From contig NZ_JAUXUP010000073.1 in the NCBI RefSeq assembly GCF_030680935.1, forward strand, positions 1 to 37,940: a stretch of DNA of 37,940 nucleotides. Reading direction: 5' to 3'. The notes beneath the pieces are model-generated. The model was not told where the DNA came from. It did no database searches and saw only the letters and a list, made by a program, of their open reading frames with translations. The position numbers were made by a program, and so were the translations under genes. Positions 31,108 through 37,940 of this stretch are shown in pieces; within the stretch, counting starts at the first letter, position 1, and each line of letters starts with the position of its first letter. This DNA is from Polaromonas sp. Lineage in GTDB: Bacteria; Pseudomonadota; Gammaproteobacteria; Burkholderiales; Burkholderiaceae_C.

Positions 31108-33716
31108 AAGTCTCCCGCATACGCGCCCTGCGTGGTCCCAACCTCTGGAGCCGACACACGGCGCTTGAAGCCATCGTCGCCTGCACTGAGGCAGAAAGCG
31201 CCATCGACAACCTGGCCGGTTTTGAGCCGCGTGTGCGTGCGCTCTTCCCCGCAATTGGTGCGCTCAGGCCGGGTGGTTATGAGGGCCCGGTATCGCTGGC
31301 CCATGTGCTGGAGTCGGCGACGCTGGCCTTGCAGGCCAACGCCGGCTGCCCGGTTACTTTCAGCCGCACGTCGGCCACCCCAGAAAGCGGTGTTTACCAG
31401 ACCGTGGTGGAGTACAGCGAAGAAGCGGTAGGCCGCCTGGCGCTGGAGCTGGCGCAAGCGCTGGTGCATGCCGCCCTGAACGAAACCGGCTTCGACCTGG
31501 ACAGCGCATTGGCGCAGTTGCGCGACCTTGATGAAGACGAACGCCTGGGGCCCAGCACCGGCGCCATTGTGGATGCAGCGGTCGCGCGCGGCATTCCCTA
31601 CAAACGCCTGACCAGGGGCAGTCTGGTGCAATTTGGCTGGGGCGCACGCCAGCGCCGCATCCAGGCGGCCGAGCTGGACGGCACCAGCGCGGTGTCCGAG
31701 TCCATTGCCCAGGACAAGGACCTGACCAAAAAGCTGCTGCTCGCCGCCGGAGTGCCGGTGCCCACGGGCCGGCCGGCCTCCGACCCGGACGATGCCTGGT
31801 CCGCCGCCGAGTCGATCGGCCTGCCTGTCGTGGTCAAACCCCAGGATGGCAACCAGGGCAAAGGCGTCACGGTCAATATCGTGACCCGCGACCATCTGGA
31901 CATCGCCTTTCATGCAGCTGCCGCACATGGCACCGTCATGGTTGAAAAATTTCTCCCCGGAGACGACTTTCGCCTGCTCGTGGTGGGCAACAAGCTTGTG
32001 GCGGCCTCGCGGCGCGAGCCACCGCAGGTGCTCGGCGACGGCCTGCACACGGTGCGCGAGCTGGTTGATATAGTGAACCAGGACCCCCGCCGGGGAGAAG
32101 GGCACGCCACCTCGCTGACAAAGATCCGGTTTGACGAGATTGCAGTCGCGCGCCTGGGGGTACAGGGTCTGACGCCCGAATCGATTCCGGCACGCGGTCG
32201 GCGTGTGGTGCTGCGCAACAATGCCAACCTGAGCACCGGTGGCACCGCCACCGATGTCACCAGCGATGTCCACCCCGAGGTTGCCGCCCGCGCGGTGGCA
32301 GCCGCCCAGATGGTGGGCCTGCACATTTGCGGCGTGGATGTCGTCTGCGAAAGCGTGCTGCGCCCGCTGGAAGCGCAAAGCGGTGGCGTGGTGGAAGTCA
32401 ACGCCGCGCCCGGCCTGCGCATGCACCTGTCACCGTCCTATGGCAAGGGCCAGGCCGTTGGTGGCGCCATGATCAACGAGCTTTTTGCGCCCGGTGACGA
32501 TGGCCGTGTGCCGGTGGTGGCCGTGACCGGCACCAACGGCAAAACCACGGTCACGCGCCTGATCGCCCACCTGCTCACCGCCAGCGGTTTGCGCTGCGGC
32601 ATGACCAACACCGACGGTGTCTGGGTCAATGGCCGGCAGACCGACAGCGGCGATTGCAGCGGTCCGAAAAGCGCGCGCAATGTGCTGATGCACCCGGATG
32701 TGGATGCCGCCGTTTTTGAAGTGGCGCGCGGCGGCATACTGCGCGAAGGCCTGGGCTTTGACCGCTGCCAGGTGGCCGTGGTCACCAATATTGGCAGCGG
32801 CGATCACATTGGCATGAACTACATCACCACGGTGGAAGGGCTGGCTCTGGTCAAGGGCGTCATTGTGCAGAACGTGGCGCCTGGCGGCTTTGCGGTGCTC
32901 AATGCCGCAGACCCGCTGGTGGCCGCCATGGCGTCCGCCTGCCCTGGCAACGTGATTCTGTTTGCAGCCGACCGTCACCTTCCCCTGATGGCCACACACC
33001 GGGCCCAGGGCAAGCGCACCGTTTACGTGGATGGCAACGCGCTGGTCGCCGCAGAAGGCGCCTGGCGTGAGCGGGTGCCACTGCAAAATATTCCGCTGAC
33101 ACGTGGCGGCAGTATCGGCTTTCAGGTAGAAAACGTCATGGCGGCGCTGGCGGCGGCGTGGGCCGTCGGCGTGACCTGGGACACCCTGAAAAGCGGCCTG
33201 GCCAGCTTTGTCAGCGACGCGCACAATGCGCCGGGCCGCTTCAACGTACTGGACTACCGGGGGGCGACGGTGATCGCCGACTACGGTCACAATCCCGACG
33301 CCATGCGTGCACTGGTGGGGGCGGTGGACGCCATGCCTGCTCCCCCCGGCCAGAGGCGCAGCGTGGTCATCAGCGGGGCCGGCGACCGCCGCGACAGCGA
33401 TATTCGCGACCAGACCATCATCCTGGGCAAAGCATTTGACGATATCCTGCTGTACCAGGACGCAGCACAGCGCGGACGCGCCGACGGCGAGGTCATGGGC
33501 CTGCTGCGCGAAGGTCTCGAAGGCTTGAACAAGGCCAGCCGCACCAGCCGCATCGACGAAATTCGCGGCGAGTTTCTGGCGATCGATACCGCGCTGGAGC
33601 GCTTGCAGCCGGGCGACCTGTGTCTGATACTGGTGGATCAGGTGCAGGAGGCGCTGGCTCATCTGGCTGAGCGGGTGAAAGAGACGCGTGACTTTAAACA
33701 GGTCGCGGCGGAGTGA
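31104..33716 (+). CDS. cphA: Cyanophycin synthetase
   Basis: An 870-residue enzyme making multi-L-arginyl-poly-L-aspartate, a nitrogen and carbon storage polymer, from Asp and Arg with ATP. It has an N-terminal domain (MKVSRIRALRGPNLWSRHTA), an ATP-grasp domain (VVVKPQDGNQGKGVTVNIVT near residue 242; VEVNAAPGLRMHLSPSYGKG near 431) and a complete Mur-ligase-like half: P-loop VTGTNGKTTVTRL near 473, GPKSARNVLMHP, EVARGGILREGLGFDRCQVA, NIGSGDHIG and the C-terminal DYRGATVIADYGHNPDAMRA. Length matches CphA1-type enzymes (about 870-900). It is translationally coupled to cphA'. No cyanophycinase gene is in the window. Confidence 0.95.
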   Translation: MKVSRIRALRGPNLWSRHTALEAIVACTEAESAIDNLAGFEPRVRALFPAIGALRPGGYEGPVSLAHVLESATLALQANAGCPVTFSRTSATPESGVYQTVVEYSEEAVGRLALELAQALVHAALNETGFDLDSALAQLRDLDEDERLGPSTGAIVDAAVARGIPYKRLTRGSLVQFGWGARQRRIQAAELDGTSAVSESIAQDKDLTKKLLLAAGVPVPTGRPASDPDDAWSAAESIGLPVVVKPQDGNQGKGVTVNIVTRDHLDIAFHAAAAHGTVMVEKFLPGDDFRLLVVGNKLVAASRREPPQVLGDGLHTVRELVDIVNQDPRRGEGHATSLTKIRFDEIAVARLGVQGLTPESIPARGRRVVLRNNANLSTGGTATDVTSDVHPEVAARAVAAAQMVGLHICGVDVVCESVLRPLEAQSGGVVEVNAAPGLRMHLSPSYGKGQAVGGAMINELFAPGDDGRVPVVAVTGTNGKTTVTRLIAHLLTASGLRCGMTNTDGVWVNGRQTDSGDCSGPKSARNVLMHPDVDAAVFEVARGGILREGLGFDRCQVAVVTNIGSGDHIGMNYITTVEGLALVKGVIVQNVAPGGFAVLNAADPLVAAMASACPGNVILFAADRHLPLMATHRAQGKRTVYVDGNALVAAEGAWRERVPLQNIPLTRGGSIGFQVENVMAALAAAWAVGVTWDTLKSGLASFVSDAHNAPGRFNVLDYRGATVIADYGHNPDAMRALVGAVDAMPAPPGQRRSVVISGAGDRRDSDIRDQTIILGKAFDDILLYQDAAQRGRADGEVMGLLREGLEGLNKASRTSRIDEIRGEFLAIDTALERLQPGDLCLILVDQVQEALAHLAERVKETRDFKQVAAE

Positions 33717-33824
33717 GCTTGGGGCCGCTTGGTCTGGCCCCGGGTGGGCTGAGTTTGCCTTCTTTGCCACGAACGTCAGCGGTCCGCCAGCAGGCCGGGC
33801 TCAATCGATTTTGTCAGGGCATCA

Positions 33825-33884
33825 CAAACAAAACCGACCTCCGGCCCATACCAATCCTGCGCAACCAGCTATCAAATATATAGC
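33825..33884 (-). repeat. 60-bp dispersed repeat, copy 6
   Basis: On the minus strand it begins GCTATATATTTGATAGCTGG and contains TGGGCCGGAGGTCGGTTTTG. Its terminal hairpin GCTAT/ATAGC is perfect. It lies between cphA and ureD. Confidence 0.82.
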
Positions 33885-33927
33885 AAATGGCGTGGCTGCC
33901 ACTCCGGCACCCGGTTAAACTCTCCCG

Positions 33928-34758
33928 ATGGCCTGGAACGCAACTCTTTCCCTTGACTACTCCGTTCAGGCCAGCAAAACCGTCGCCCACTTCCGCCACA
34001 GCGGGCCGCTGCGCATTTTGCAAAGCCTTTACCCCGAGGGTGACGCGGTGTGCCACAACGTGCTGGTGCATCCACCGGGCGGGCTGGTGGGTGGCGATAC
34101 GCTGGACATCTCGGTCACCGCTGCTGCCGGCAGCCACGGCCTGATCACCACGCCGGGGGCCACCCGTTTTTACCAGTCACTGGGCGAAGCAGCACTGCAG
34201 CGCAGCCACATCAAACTTGCCGCCGGTGCGCGCGGCGAATGGCTGCCCCAGGAGGCACTGTGTTACAGCGGCTGTCTGGCCGAAAACCACCTGACGCTGG
34301 ACCTGGCACCCGGTGCCGAGCTGATGGGCTGGGATGTGACGGCGCTCGGTCTGCCCAGTGCCGGACAGCCATTTGTGCAGGGTAGTTTTTGCCAGCACAT
34401 CGAAATGCCCGGCGTATGGCTGGAGCGCGCCCGCCTGGGTGCCGATGATCTGCTGCTGCTGAACAGCCCACTGGGCCTGGCCGGGCAGCGATGCATCGCC
34501 ACCCTCTTTTTTGTGGCGGGCAGCAAGCTGGAACGCCCGCGTCGGCAACAGGCGCTGGACCTGGCCCGGCAAGTGATGGAGACCCACCCGCTGAGCTCCA
34601 GCGCAGGTGTCACCAGCCCGGATGCGCAGGTGGTGGTGTTGCGCGTGCTGGCGCCACTGGTGGAGCCGGCGATGGGCTTGCTCAAGCAGGTCTGGGCGGC
34701 CTGGCGCCAGCATTTCTGGCAGAAGTCAGCACCTGGCCCGCGCATCTGGTCGGCCTGA
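33928..34758 (+). CDS. ureD: Urease accessory protein UreD
   Basis: A 276-residue UreD (UreH) protein, which with UreF and UreG delivers nickel to apo-urease. Family blocks: GPLRILQSLYPEGDAVCHNV, the VHPPGGLVGGDTLDI segment, LITTPGATRFYQS, GARGEWLPQEALCYSGCLAE and WDVTALGLPSAGQPFVQGSF. In relatives ureD heads a ureDABCEFG operon, often behind urtABCDE. Here it is followed by an M48 protease and an antiporter, with no ureA/B/C in the window, so it is detached from its usual partners. Its own start has no clear ribosome-binding site. Confidence 0.93.
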   Translation: MAWNATLSLDYSVQASKTVAHFRHSGPLRILQSLYPEGDAVCHNVLVHPPGGLVGGDTLDISVTAAAGSHGLITTPGATRFYQSLGEAALQRSHIKLAAGARGEWLPQEALCYSGCLAENHLTLDLAPGAELMGWDVTALGLPSAGQPFVQGSFCQHIEMPGVWLERARLGADDLLLLNSPLGLAGQRCIATLFFVAGSKLERPRRQQALDLARQVMETHPLSSSAGVTSPDAQVVVLRVLAPLVEPAMGLLKQVWAAWRQHFWQKSAPGPRIWSA

Positions 34759-34879
34759 TACCGGCGCACTGATAGCTGCCGCCTACAGGTATTTGAACGC
34801 TCGTCCTACTGCCTCTTCGCAGGGTGTGCGCAGAATGGGCACTGGTCATCTGCAACCGAAAACCACCAGCGAGACACGT

Positions 34880-35683
34880 ATGAAAATCCTGCTCATCCCT
34901 ACCCTTGTCGCGACCAGCCTGCTGTTCACCGCTTGCTCCAGCACCACCGAAAGCGGTGTGGTGGGCGCATCGCGTTCGCAGTTGCTGCTGGTGTCCTCCG
35001 CAGAGCTGGACCAGATGGCCGTGCAAAGCTACAACAAGCTCAAGGCCGAAGCTGCAGCCAAGGGGGTGCTCAATACCGACGCCGCCATGCTGGCGCGTGT
35101 GCGTGCCGTCGCGGCCCGCATCCAGCCGCAAACTGCGGTCTTCCGCGCCGACGCGCCACGCTGGCAATGGGAGGTCAACCTGATTACCAGCGAACAGGTC
35201 AACGCCTTTTGCATGCCAGGTGGAAAAATCATGTTCTACACCGGGCTGATTCGCAAGCTCAACCTCAGTGACGACGAAATTGCCGTCGTGATGGGCCACG
35301 AGATTGCCCATGCCTTGCGCGAGCATTCGCGCGAGCAGGTGTCCCAGGCGGCTGCAGCCCAGACGGCCATCGGAATTGGCACCCAGTTGCTGGGACTGGG
35401 CGGCGGCACCACGCAATTGACGGGTGCGGCCTATGAAGCGCTGGTGGCCACGCAATTCAGCCGGTCGCATGAAAACGAGTCGGACCGCATCGGCCTGGAG
35501 CTGATGGCACGGGCCGGCTACAACCCCCAGGCTGGCGTGACTTTATGGCAAAAAATGGCCAGCGCGGGCAGCGCGGGCGGTGGCGGCTTTCTCAGCAGCC
35601 ACCCCAGCGACAGCAGCCGCGTGGCGCAAATCCAGGCACTGCTGCCTACGGTGATGCCGCTCTACCTCGCGGCGCGGCGCTAA
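34880..35683 (+). CDS. M48-family metalloprotease lipoprotein
   Basis: A 267-residue outer-membrane-targeted zinc protease. The start is ATG 34880; a longer in-frame reading from 34607 overlaps ureD and is rejected. It has a lipoprotein signal peptide with lipobox FTAC (cysteine ~19), the zinc site HEIAHALREHSREQVSQ (HExxH), and the third ligand in ENESDRIGLELMARAGYNPQ. SSHPSDSSRVAQI is the usual C-terminal M48 motif. It resembles LoiP/YcaL-type quality-control proteases of the periplasmic face of the outer membrane. No functional link to ureD is evident. Confidence 0.92.
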   Translation: MKILLIPTLVATSLLFTACSSTTESGVVGASRSQLLLVSSAELDQMAVQSYNKLKAEAAAKGVLNTDAAMLARVRAVAARIQPQTAVFRADAPRWQWEVNLITSEQVNAFCMPGGKIMFYTGLIRKLNLSDDEIAVVMGHEIAHALREHSREQVSQAAAAQTAIGIGTQLLGLGGGTTQLTGAAYEALVATQFSRSHENESDRIGLELMARAGYNPQAGVTLWQKMASAGSAGGGGFLSSHPSDSSRVAQIQALLPTVMPLYLAARR

Positions 35684-35826
35684 GCCGGCGTGCGCCGCTA
35701 ACCGGCCTGCGTCAACGCTTTGGCGCGGCATCAGATTGACTGGTTGAAGCAGGCAGCACTCCACTCTTCCTGCATAAATCGCGGTCCCGGCGATGTAGGG
35801 CGAATTACTTCGCGGGACTGGAAACC

Positions 35827-37047
35827 ATGGAGCCCCATCACGCCGCCATGACCACCACCGAAATTTACCTGATCGCCCTGGCGATCATTTTCACGGTGCC
35901 CTACCTGATCTGGCGCGTCTTCAAGACCGATTACTACGCGCCGCTCGTGGTGGTGCAGATCATTGCAGGCATCCTTCTCGGTCCCGGTATCCTCGGCAAA
36001 CTTTATCCTGACTACTACGCCTTTGTTTTCAGCGCGCCCGTGGTGCAGTCGCTCAACGGCATCGCCTGGTGGGCCGTGATGGTGTTTGTGTGGATTGCCG
36101 GTATCGAGCTGGACCTGCACAAGGCCTGGGTACATCGGCGCGAGAGCACCATCACCGCCAGCCTCGCGCTGGGCACCCCCTTGCTTTTCGGCTGTACGGC
36201 GGCGGCAGGCATGCTGATGTATGAGGGCTGGGTCGGCCAGCGGGGCATGCGCTGGCAGTTTGTCATGGGTGTGGGCATGGCCTGCGCCGTGACCGCCCTG
36301 CCCATCCTGATTTTGCTGATGGAAAAACTCGCCATTCTGCGCCAGCCGATTGGTCAGCGCATCCTGCGTTACGCCAGCCTGGACGACATCGCGATCTGGG
36401 GGGTATTGGCCCTGATCCTGATGGACTGGGAGCGCGTCGGCCGGCAAGCCGGTTTTCTGGCCGCCTTTGCAGCGCTTAGCTACCTTTTCCGGAAATTGAT
36501 GGTGTGGATGCCGGAGCGCGATCGTTGGTACGCTAGTCTCATCTGGCTGATCATCTGCGCCTTGGGCGCCGACTGGGCAGGCCTGCACTTCATGGTTGGC
36601 GCTTTTCTGGCCGGCGCAGTCATGGACAACGACTGGTTCAACCAGGAACACATGGACATGCTTCGCCACCACGTGCTGCTGGTGATGATGCCGGTGTTTT
36701 TCCTGAGCACCGGCCTGCGCACCAACTGGTCGGTCGGCGGTGAAGCCGTGTTCATCGCCGCAGGGGTATTGCTCGTGGCCTCGGTGGCCGGCAAGCTGAT
36801 CGGTGTCCACATCGCCGGCAAGGTGCTGAAATGGGCGCCGGGTGAAAGCGCCATCGTTGGCTGGCTGCTGCAGACCAAAGCCTTGATCATGATCATCTTT
36901 GCCAACATCCTGCTGGACAAACAGATCATCACCAACGAAACCTTCACCGCCCTGCTGCTGATGGCCATTGCCAGCACCATGCTGACGGTTCCGATGGTCG
37001 CGCCCAGGCTTCAGCGCATGAAAGAGATTATTTTCCGGTCGAAGTGA
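35827..37047 (+). CDS. Cation:proton antiporter (Kef/CPA2-like)
   Basis: A 406-residue inner-membrane protein with about 11-12 hydrophobic segments. The conserved Na+/H+ exchanger pattern is present: VVVQIIAGILLGPGILGKLY, WIAGIELDLHKAW, GVGMACAVTALPILILLMEK, the LDDIAIWGVLALILMDW segment with the paired Asp residues of the ion site, and FLAGAVMDNDWFNQEHMDML. It lacks the C-terminal RCK/TrkA-N domain of full KefB/KefC. The start could instead be ATG 35848. The stop is 6 bp from the convergent urtE stop codon. The transported ion is unknown. Confidence 0.9.
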   Translation: MEPHHAAMTTTEIYLIALAIIFTVPYLIWRVFKTDYYAPLVVVQIIAGILLGPGILGKLYPDYYAFVFSAPVVQSLNGIAWWAVMVFVWIAGIELDLHKAWVHRRESTITASLALGTPLLFGCTAAAGMLMYEGWVGQRGMRWQFVMGVGMACAVTALPILILLMEKLAILRQPIGQRILRYASLDDIAIWGVLALILMDWERVGRQAGFLAAFAALSYLFRKLMVWMPERDRWYASLIWLIICALGADWAGLHFMVGAFLAGAVMDNDWFNQEHMDMLRHHVLLVMMPVFFLSTGLRTNWSVGGEAVFIAAGVLLVASVAGKLIGVHIAGKVLKWAPGESAIVGWLLQTKALIMIIFANILLDKQIITNETFTALLLMAIASTMLTVPMVAPRLQRMKEIIFRSK

Positions 37048-37053
37048 CGATGG

Positions 37054-37746
37054 CTAAATGGCAACGAGTTGCCGCACGCCGTGGGCCTGCATGTCCTTGC
37101 CCTGGCCGCGCGCGATGAATTCGCCGCGCTCCATCACCAGGTAGTCGTCGGCCAGTTCCTCGGCAAAGTCGTAGTACTGCTCGACCAGCAAAATCGCCAT
37201 GTCACCGCGGTCGGCCAGCATGCGGATCACACGACCGATGTCCTTGATGATGCTGGGCTGAATGCCTTCGGTCGGTTCGTCCAGGATCAGCAGCTTGGGC
37301 TTGGCCGCCAGCGCGCGTGCAATCGCCAGTTGCTGCTGCTGACCGCCCGACAGGTCACCACCGCGGCGGCTCAGCATTTGTTTGAGCACCGGAAACAGTT
37401 CGTACAGCTCCGCCGGAATAGGCGTGCTGGCGCTTTTGTAGGCCAGGCCCATGCGCAGGTTTTCCTCGACCGTCAACCGCGCAAAAATCTCGCGGCCCTG
37501 CGGCACAAAGCCGATGCCGGCGCGAGCCCGCTCGTACGGTGTGGCGTTCTGGATGGGCTTGCCATCGAACGCTATGGTGCCTGTCTTGATGGGGACCAGA
37601 CCCATCAGCGACTTGAGCAAGGTGGTTTTGCCGACGCCGTTGCGGCCCAGCAGCACAGTCACTTTGCCGAGGTGGGCGTCCAGGCTCACATCGCGCAGGA
37701 TGTGGGAGCCGCCGTAGTACTGGTTGACGTTTTTGACGTTCAGCAT
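37054..37746 (-). CDS. urtE: Urea ABC transporter ATP-binding protein UrtE
   Basis: A 230-residue LivF-like ATPase. The start is ATG 37746 (MLNVKNVNQYYGGSHILRDV) behind GGAGATC; an upstream extension has no support. It has Walker A GRNGVGKTT, a Q-loop in VPQGREIFARLTVEENLRMG, signature LSGGQQQQLAIARAL, Walker B LLILDEPTEGIQPSIIKDI, and an H-loop replaced by Gln in LLVEQYYDFAEELADDYLVM, as usual for the LivF branch. EGIQPSII and EQYYDFA...YLVMERGE are typical of UrtE rather than LivF. UrtE normally ends a urtABCDE operon, but upstream here are only repeats to the window edge. Confidence 0.88.
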   Translation of the reverse strand: MLNVKNVNQYYGGSHILRDVSLDAHLGKVTVLLGRNGVGKTTLLKSLMGLVPIKTGTIAFDGKPIQNATPYERARAGIGFVPQGREIFARLTVEENLRMGLAYKSASTPIPAELYELFPVLKQMLSRRGGDLSGGQQQQLAIARALAAKPKLLILDEPTEGIQPSIIKDIGRVIRMLADRGDMAILLVEQYYDFAEELADDYLVMERGEFIARGQGKDMQAHGVRQLVAI

Positions 37747-37802
37747 TTGTTGATCTCCATCAGGCTTGTTGGAGCTTCGAAGCCGTGGTGGTTCGCCGGC
37801 AA

Positions 37803-37819
37803 GCCGGGGGTTGCCCGGC
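37803..37819. repeat. GC-rich hairpin upstream of urtE
   Basis: GCCGGG-GGTTG-CCCGGC forms a 6-bp stem. With the adjacent GCAAGTAACTTTCTTTTGCG it resembles an intergenic repeat I remember from Comamonadaceae. Where urtD would be expected, this repeat is found instead. Confidence 0.45.
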
Positions 37820-37853
37820 GGCAAGTAACTTTCTTTTGCGTCGCTGTATAGAC

Positions 37854-37893
37854 CGGAGACATGGGAAACAGGTGTGCGGAGACATAGGAAACA
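37854..37893. mobile_element. Two direct repeats, possible insertion-sequence terminus
   Basis: CGGAGACATGGGAAACA (37854-37870) and CGGAGACATAGGAAACA (37877-37893) are direct repeats 23 bp apart with one mismatch. Tandem subterminal repeats of this kind mark the ends of some insertion sequences (an IS481-like element is my best guess). No transposase is visible before the window ends, so the identification is tentative. Confidence 0.35.
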
Positions 37894-37940
37894 CCTTGGA
37901 ATCTCATCAGGCTTGCGTCAGGGTATTCAAGTCGAGCCGC

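Noticed and set aside
34607..34879. N-terminal extension of the M48 protease into ureD
   Set aside because: The lipoprotein signal peptide begins at 34880; the upstream portion overlaps ureD in another frame.

Overview
The window is a high-GC, gene-dense stretch of a betaproteobacterial chromosome, most likely Burkholderiales and probably family Comamonadaceae (Polaromonas/Rhodoferax/Acidovorax-like). This rests on three things: several Bug-type solute receptors with AGGAGACAAA leaders, a tandem cphA'-cphA pair beside a 'cyanophycin metabolism-associated' ABC transporter, and intergenic repeat families I remember from that group. No rRNA, tRNA, CRISPR array, prophage or complete insertion sequence was seen.

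Layout. (1) 1-11.6 kb, organic-acid and keto-acid catabolism. A truncated D-tartrate dehydratase-like gene and a LysR regulator lie on the minus strand. A plus-strand indolepyruvate:ferredoxin oxidoreductase pair (iorA-iorB) is followed by a Bug receptor, three tandem 83-bp terminator-like repeats and a 4-hydroxybenzoyl-CoA thioesterase-type gene. A minus-strand ttuC - bug - ttuD tartrate/glycerate operon faces a divergent LysR gene. (2) 11.6-25.7 kb, purine ring degradation: a LivK-like receptor, membrane urate oxidase puuD, xdhC, 5-hydroxyisourate hydrolase, a GntR/FCD regulator, allantoinase puuE, a fused OHCU decarboxylase-allantoate amidohydrolase, an unusual M20 hydrolase and a three-gene NMT1/SsuABC-type importer. 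This cluster is interrupted at about 15.8-17.75 kb by a gene graveyard. The graveyard holds a mazEF remnant with an amber codon and a truncated toxin, fragments of a type I secretion ABC protein and HlyD adaptor, and one intact membrane protein of unknown function. (3) 25.9-33.7 kb, cyanophycin: DUF1854 protein, zinc-ribbon ABC exporter, cphA' (degenerate Mur-ligase half) and cphA. (4) 33.9-37.9 kb: ureD without urease genes, an M48 lipoprotein protease, a CPA2-type antiporter and urtE (urea ABC transporter) at the edge, next to possible insertion-sequence end repeats.

How the genes fit together. Much of regions 2-4 concerns nitrogen. Purines are opened to allantoate and release ammonia and urea; urea uptake and urease maturation genes lie nearby; surplus nitrogen could be stored as cyanophycin. 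This link is inference from proximity.

The most unusual signal is a dispersed, gap-free 60-bp repeat with six copies in the window. Three copies sit between or just after genes or in the graveyard. One supplies the stop codon of ttuD, and two are translated as interdomain linkers in IorB and PuuD. In the iorB copy the TAG that all five other copies carry has become GAG, which keeps the frame open.
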